From Spirogloea muscicola (lineage: Eukaryota > Streptophyta > Zygnematophyceae > Spirogloeales > Spirogloeaceae), in assembly GCA_009602725.1 (NCBI GenBank), contig WELB01000011.1, forward strand, positions 1,291,361 to 1,355,360: DNA of 64,000 nucleotides, in the 5' to 3' direction. Below the pieces are notes generated by a model. That model made no database searches. It saw only the letters and a list, made by a program, of their open reading frames with translations, and was not told the origin of the DNA. The position numbers and the translations under genes were made by a program. Shown here one piece after another: positions 57,771-64,000 of the stretch; position 1 is the stretch's first letter, and each line of letters starts with the position of its first letter.

Positions 57771-60700
57771 TCATGCAATGTCCTCAGCCAAGGCTACCAT
57801 GGCCACCCCATCGTGCTTCACCACGACGTCCACAAGGTCAAAGGTCTCCGTCAGCTCGTTGTCAGCCTGTGATACAATCAGCGTAGTGGCTTGTGCCAAT
57901 CCGCGCAGAATGCTGACCATCCGCCTTTTACCCTCAGCATCCAGGTGCTGCAGATCAGATACATCTGCTGGTTAATGTGTCCTCAAGCAAGTCAGCTTCC
58001 GCTGGTGAACAACCTAAAGACCAGGCAATTATTTGGAAGGTGACCTTGGCATGACTCTAGATTTCTTCGAGTAATATTAATTCCCTCTATACCCATGACT
58101 AGCCAGTCTGTTTCACGAATGCCTTCTCAGTGGCACATCACTGGACTTCATGAAGAGCATTCACTGTCACTTGGTTTGCGGCAGGCAAGCTCCTAGTCCA
58201 AGACATCAGTAAGAGCAGGTTGCAGTGCTTCACCTGTAAAACTTCGTCCAGCACCATGAGGTCAAAGTGCGTCCCACTTTTGTCAGAAGCAAGCTCAGCA
58301 AAGGCCAATGTATATGCCAAACCCTGCATACTCAGCATTGTGTGAGGCGCATCAGAGAGAGGGTAGTGCTTACATAGTACTGCTGATCATCATTAGCTAA
58401 AGGGAGGCTGCCGTAGAGAATGGACAGCAAAGTTCAGCTTCCAGGTGTTGGCAAGGTGCCAGACGCCTTGCCTTTCTGGTCAATCAGCGTCTCTGGGACA
58501 TACAGCAACTTTAGGACATACACGTCACATGTCAACAACAATAGACAGGCATGGTTATATATACTTACCACGCGGCGACGCTCACCCCCGCTTAGCTGAC
58601 GGAGTGATCGCTCCACAACTCTGCCATCTGAATGCCTGACTACTGCCACCTTCTCAATCCTTTCCAACGTCTTAGTGGAACCTTTGGCCTGCTTAGTAGG
58701 CCTCAAGATCAGGCCCAGACTTCCACCAGAAAGAATGTCAAGGTACCAGCCCAACCTATCCTGGAGCAGTGACAGTGCCCCCTCTAGGACATATCCCTGC
58801 ACGCCACAAAAAGTGGAGTCATTTGCCAGTAAGGTGGATGGAATCATGCACCCACATGTACGTGATAAGGAGGACATGCCACCACCTCTCATGCAGTCAT
58901 GTCCAACTCTTACATTTGCAAGAAAGAGTTGTAGACATAGAGGTTATCTACCAGGGGCTCACACACTAAGCAACCAAGAAGTTTTTGGCACCTAGTCTAT
59001 CAGCTGGATATGACCTCAAAGGTCCTTAGGCTCACCTGCACTCCATTGTGTCCAAAGGAAGTGTCAGCTTCCCTCAACGACTCAGCACATTGTTGTGCAT
59101 CTTTCAGGTCAGCAAGTGCTGATCTCTTGTCATCCTCCGACTTAGCAAGCAAACCTTGCAACAACTCCTTCTCACTCCTGTGGGGGTTGGGACCAGCCTC
59201 CAATGCCAGCCTCTCAACTTCCTCCCTCTTCCTTTGTTCAATCAGGGCCTTAGCAACTCGCACTGCCTTCTGCAACTTGGTCATGCTCTCAAGCATGCTG
59301 GTTTGCCCAGTGAGCTTGAGTTGGCTGGCATTGTGACCTGCCTGGTGCGCTTGCTCTATAGGGAGCTGCACCCCTCGTTGAGTGTGAGTACGCTTGAGCA
59401 TTTCAGTGTGTTCTGCAAGTTCCACAGATACTTGTTGCCCCTCTGCTATGAGCTGATGAGCAGAGGATAGCGAACCCCTCAGTCTCTGAAGCTGCTCAAC
59501 AAAAGGCGAAGCAACACGAAACAGCTATTTCAGCAGTGAAACCACCAAATGTCCTCGCAACCGGCAACCTTAGTGTGGCTTGTCAACCTGTCCCATCAGG
59601 TAGATCATGGATATTAAATGGCAACAATAAGATAGACAGACCTTAGTTCTCTGCAACTTCAGCTTCTGAGTGCGACTAGCTTCAGCTGCCCTCCTTTTGT
59701 CTTTGGCATGTGTGACTTTTGCTTCAGCTGTACGTAGAGCTTTCAGAGCCGTGGAAGCATCCTGCAAAGCAGTCATTAAAGGCCAGACCTGTAGTGTCTT
59801 TACCATTGGCAACATCCAGTGAAGCCATGGGGGTATTGCACAGTCAAGCTGCCAGCAGTAACCTTGAAGCAGGAAAACAACTGCTGAACAAGCAGTTACA
59901 CAATTGCAGCAACTCATGCCTGACAGCGAAGATCAAAGAGTCACATTGCAGAGGCAAAAGAAGCCAGGAGCCAAAGACTGACCTGCTCGCACATCTCCAA
60001 CTCCACTCTTGCATCATCCCATTGCTTCTGCAGATGTGCTTCATGTTGTACTAGATGGTCCTCGCTTATCGGTTGCTTACAGAGCTGACAAACTTGAACA
60101 CCGGCTGTGCTTTGTGAGAAGTCGTCCAAGGCAGTTCTGCACTCTTCAAAGACCCTTACCCGCACTTTGACCTGTATGTGGGCACTGCAGATGCAGATTA
60201 GCCGCCTTTCTAGCTAGCAGCATCACCATAGAAAGTACACAATACATCAAGTAGAAACGAATTTGAATTTGCCACCAGAAATTGAAAGCAGCTTCAGTAG
60301 CTGCTTACTGCAAGCGCATATTACTTATATTATTATATTACTTATATTATTAATGCTCAATTGAAGGTCAAGGGCGTACCAAGGCATCCTTTTCCCAGAA
60401 CAATCCTTTCCAAGAATCTTGCTCTGCTATCATCGCTAACAAGCTTGAAGGACCTTCATTTTCCTGCTCACTCTCTTCCTCAAGTTCGACATGAGCAACT
60501 TCAAGGGCCTGCTCTTGATCTCCGAGCCATGTCAAAGTGTCCTGTCCACCAGCTGAGAAAGATTTACAGTCTTGACAAGACCACTTGACAAGACCTCTGC
60601 ATCTCAAGCATAGTGAACGTGCTCATCTCAAGGTTGCCTGCCCGTCCACACCTGCAGGTCGTTTCTGCATGCTGTGTAAAGGGTGGCAGCCGCTTCGAGG

Positions 60701-62494
60701 TCCGCAAGTGCAACAGAGCCTCTATTGGCTGCTGCAGCCTCGTTCGCTCTCCTGACGGTAAAGGAAGGAACAACTTGACAGACGTCAGCCAACACTTCAG
60801 ACAACCTCTGATCAACGAAAGCACTTGCTAGTCTCATTTACTGACACAGTAACAATAGATACAAATAAGTCGATCACATACTATCACTGCAAGCTGACAA
60901 AGTGCAAAGCTGCCATCTACTCAATATGTTGGTGCTGCACAAGGTTGTGAGGAACCGACCGAGCCTCCTCCCACGACTTCTCCTTTACGTCTATATGCTC
61001 AATCTGCACAGCACCTTTCTTTGTCAATTTACTCATTCTCCAAAGAAGTAGCAAGGGCTGGGTACATGGAGACGGGTGTAGCTACATGTGGGCAGTGGGA
61101 TATACCTGACTCTGCAGTCTTGAGATCTGACGGGCAGCTTGCTGTGCAGCCCCTTCAAGCTGCTCAATGCGTGAGCGAGCACCTTTGAGAGCTTCCTTGC
61201 TGGCTTCTCTTGCTGCCACCCAGACATCTATGTTTACCAACCTGCTGAGCTCCTCCTGCTTTCAGCCAGTTGAAGAGCTCAATGACAGGCAGTTGAGCAC
61301 ATGTGGACCCTGCAAGGGACTCCAGCTCCTCATGTAGCAATTATGGGTAGACAAACAAGGATGAGGACCAACAAGTTGTGACATATGACATACATTCGCA
61401 GGTGCTACAAAGCTCTGGAGGAGGCAGACGAGTGGCGAATCTGACAATCTAATTAGTCATTTATCATTCAATTTCTGACCTTAAATTCCTTATCAGTTGA
61501 TTCAAGCAGGCCTGCAGCTTCGTGCTGCCCGTGAAACACAGTCTGATGCAGCACGGAAGTGTCTCTGCAATATCAAGCATCGGACTGATTGACTACATTG
61601 TGATGAGAACAACAGCTGTGGCTCAACAAGTGCAACCATAGCAAACTCCGCTAATCTTGGCAACATCACTCATTATATTGGCAGCATCTATAGCATTTGC
61701 AAGCACGCAATGAATCAAAGGAGCATGATGTTGCAATCGATACAAATGAATCCAAGTGCATTCTCACATCAGGTCATCAATACACTGCTGTGTGAGGCGC
61801 ATATCTTGGCAGGTTCTCTCCTCTGTGTCTAACACAAAGCGCAGCATAGGCTTCCTGGCCTCGTGAACACAAAGGGTCAGCAGTTGCTATGCAGATATCA
61901 GCTATGATAAATTGTTGTTCTACTTCTCAGATGAAGCCCAGGGAGCCAATATTTGCTGTTAGATCCGTTGTACCTGCCAGCCTGGCGCTCAACTGTGAAT
62001 GGGCTGCCGTTGACGACGCCCTCTACACGCACTCTGGCATGGGCACTGGATTGGTGGACTACTTCTGACGTTGACAATCCCCTAATGGAATCTGGTCGAG
62101 TGTCTGTGGAACCTGTAAGGCCCAGCCAAGAAAAATGAGTCCTCCATAACACAAACCAAAGTTTCCATACATTGTCACCATGCTGGCAAAGACAGCCGAT
62201 GACACTTAGAAGCAACCGAGTCATAACTACACAAACAAATGTCATTAAAGCTGTTGCAAATGTTTGTCGCACGTGAAGGGTTCTAGGAGTACCTGTAAGT
62301 GCCCAAAGGGGGGCCATCACAAGATATGTCTTCCCGGCTCCATTGCTGCTTGAGCCACTGGTGTCCTTGTTCATGCCAGTAACAATCCTGACACCCCTGT
62401 TGGACAGTGGATACCTCACGACACCCTTGAAGGGGCCAAAACCTTCCAGCTCGACCATGTCAAGCCTTACATGTGCTGACAACGCAATGAACAT
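57771..62494 (-). CDS. SbcC/Rad50-like SMC-type ATPase
   Basis: Many exons on the minus strand. The N-terminal exon (about 62494-62293) has MVELEGFGPFKG and the Walker A SGSSSNGAGKT (about 62322-62352). The second (62112-61974) has STDTRPDSIRGLSTSEVVHQ and VVNGSPFTVERQAGR. A long coiled-coil region follows, with a zinc-hook-like CQLCK in the middle (about 60076-60090), flanked by Glu/Lys/Ala-rich heptads (about 59650-60170 and 59000-59400). The C-terminal head has WYLDILSGGSLGLIL, the ABC signature RQLSGGERRRVV (about 58570-58605), Walker B FDLMVLDEVLQ (about 58238-58270), and the last exon 57947-57771 with HLDAEGKRRMVSIL and TTLIVSQADNE (H-loop area). The order is that of SbcC, the partner of the SbcD nuclease in double-strand-end processing (established). 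The N-terminal Walker A exon and bacterial-like head suggest an organelle or bacterial-derived form rather than nuclear Rad50 (inference). Confidence 0.9.
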
Positions 62495-62658
62495 CGCACG
62501 CACACAACCTCATCAGCACAGTGCCTGTAAAGCCATGACCAAATGCAATACTCTCAGATGTCCCCTGGAAGTAAAATTACCTGTGCATCGGCAGAGCTGG
62601 CGCACTGCAATCTCTCAGCATTCTTGCAACCCCTAAGATAGGTCTGGACGAAGGCCTC

Positions 62659-64000
62659 TCATAGCTCACATTGGGGTCTTTGCAGGAGCCTACTGGGGAC
62701 GTTGAGGCTCTTCAAAATATTGAGCCCAGCTTTTGTGGCCCCTTTGCTCAAATTAATATGGTCAGCATAAGCTGAAAATAAAGCAAATGCGTCCTGGGCC
62801 AAGTCCCAATCTATGCAGGTTAGCCGGAGGGCTGGGAGGACATAAGCTACTTCAGGAGGCAGCAAGTCAGGGTCTAGTCTTTGCTCAGCAACAGGAGCAA
62901 GGAGTTAAGTACGGATGTACAAGGAGAGGGCTTACCAAGTCCTCGGCATTGGCTATACGAGGGCTTGATGCCACAATTGAACGAACAAGCTCAACTTCCA
63001 AGCCCTTTCCCCGCAGAATTTCCTGCGAAACCAATCTTGTCTGTCAAACAAGCTACTCAATCGCCTGACTTGTGCATGTTCAGCACACTAAGGATCATAC
63101 TCTTTGCGTGATTGCACCAAAGTCAACCTTCTGCAACACTATCCATTTCAGTCTTATTGACAGGTCTCCATAAATTGGGACAAATTACCAAAACCAGATA
63201 GCCAGTCACGTATTTTAACAGCATCTGATCACTGATCGTAGGAGCCCAAGTAAGCAAGAGGGTCAAGCAGACATGCCATCTCCATATCCAGTGTCTCCTG
63301 AGCCAAATCAGGTGGAAGAAACCAGCGCACACGGTCTCCTGCCCTTGCAGACTGCAGCACCTCTGATGGCAAGCGACCCTCTTTGGGTATTACGAAGTGA
63401 TGTGGCCCGTAGTTCACAATGACATCCTCTAACTTCTGCACAATGCATGTATGCAATTCTCCTTTAGGAAATGGCATACAGAAAGGATGACCTAGAGAAG
63501 CTCCCTCATTATTCCACTGACGTCTACCTTTTGATACCCTCACATGGCAGATATGATGTACATGACAAGCTGCCTATGCCCAGGAGTCAGTATCTCAATT
63601 CCTACATGGCCATCAAGCAGTACTTGGCACACACAGCAAATGCACGGTATACTCAGACTGGCACCTGCACAGGAAGAGCTGCACCTGCCACGTCCGGTCA
63701 AGCACCATGAGTCGCTTCACTTGCCCAGCCTCGCTAGCCGAGATCTGGTAAGGTGATCCAACGTACTCAATTTGAGTCTGCTCCACTTTATGAGGCTTGT
63801 GGTAGTGCCCAGTGTAGATGAGCAAATCTGGTGGAAAGAACGAAGGATCAAACCCCTCCTTGGCTTGATAGTCCTCATTGATAGTTGCTCCAACCTGAAA
63901 CAAAGGTTGCGCAGCACATCAGTCATGGAGGAGCCTAAGGCAGCACCATACATACTATGACAAACAAGCTGAGCAGGTATGAGTTAAGTGCATGACAAGT
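62659..64000 (-). CDS. SbcD-like metallophosphoesterase/nuclease (5' part outside the window)
   Basis: Exons: 63894-63685 (exactly 70 codons), one starting about 63435, a short one ending near 63085 (KVDFGAITQR), EILRGKGLEVELVRSIV to ANAEDL (about 63025-62935), and 62883-62659 (75 codons with TGA). The 70-codon exon holds the last metal-binding motif of the phosphoesterase fold, LLIYTGHYHKPHKV, then YVGSPYQISASEAGQVKRL, which is characteristic of SbcD and Mre11-like nucleases of bacteria and T4 gp47 type. Later exons carry YGPHHFVIP, ARAGDRVRWFLPPD, and a capping region. The first metal-binding motifs (DxH, GDxxD, GNH) must lie beyond 64000. The stop is about 165 bp upstream of the first plausible ATG of the SbcC-like gene, on the same strand. 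Confidence 0.88.

Noticed and set aside
60300-60360. AT-rich repeated TTACTTATATTAT block
   Set aside because: A short duplication inside an intron of the SbcC-like gene; no sign of function.
1-64000. tRNA genes, rRNA or CRISPR arrays
   Set aside because: No cloverleaf B-box pattern, rRNA segment or regular spacer array was recognised on either strand by eye.

Overview
The window looks like nuclear DNA of a green alga, most likely a chlorophyte close to the Trebouxiophyceae (the class is an inference). Genes are split by many short GT-AG introns, third positions are GC-rich, and several products are plant/algal (HCF164 thylakoid thioredoxin, plant-type glutaminyl cyclotransferase, root-cap-domain protein, GT14-like glycosyltransferase). 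Five places carry N: three gaps (817-953, 41842-42568, 56645-56715) and two single bases (24474, 52443), all in GC-rich sequence. Exon models below were built by hand. For NAT10, HCF164, the glutaminyl cyclotransferase, the NlpC/P60 gene, the DnaJ-type zinc protein and most TlyA and pseudouridine-kinase exons, splice phases agree and lengths sum to whole codons.

Layout: 1.7-3.5 kb TlyA/FtsJ-type methyltransferase (+); 4.2-7.3 kb PfkB pseudouridine kinase-like gene with one in-frame TAG (+); 8.67-8.89 kb UBL5/Hub1 (-), divergent from NAT10/Kre33 (9.2-17.3 kb, + , 25 exons); 18-19.6 kb LINE debris; 20.2-21.7 kb secreted Ole e 1-like plus root-cap protein (+); 22.7-24.5 kb NlpC/P60 peptidase (-); 24.5-29.9 kb nested LINE cluster with one long, decayed RT copy; 30.2-33.7 kb C-terminal half of a WDR6-like protein (+); 34.5-35.9 kb HCF164 (+); 36.2-40.7 kb TrmA/RlmD-type RNA methyltransferase (-); 41-42.6 kb gapped low-complexity gene (-); 43.1-44.5 kb Core-2/I-branching-type glycosyltransferase (+); 45.2-48.1 kb glutaminyl cyclotransferase (-); 49-50.4 kb LINE tails; 50.8-52.5 kb bHLH factor (-), divergent from a small DnaJ-type zinc protein (53.2-54.05 kb, +); 55.1-56.9 kb unidentified gene (-); 57.8-62.5 kb SbcC-like ATPase (-) directly downstream of an SbcD-like nuclease (62.66 kb to the window edge, -).

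Two themes stand out. First, five of the recognisable genes act on RNA modification or turnover of modified nucleosides (TlyA-like, pseudouridine kinase, NAT10, WDR6-like, TrmA-like). Second, intron-containing SbcD- and SbcC-like genes lie head-to-tail in the order of the bacterial sbcDC operon, about 165 bp apart. The main repeat is an RLE-type LINE family whose many 5'-truncated copies share a conserved peptide end (consensus SDLxLLTRGY) and a 3' hairpin built on GGCTGG/CCAGCC. I saw no tRNA, rRNA or CRISPR array.
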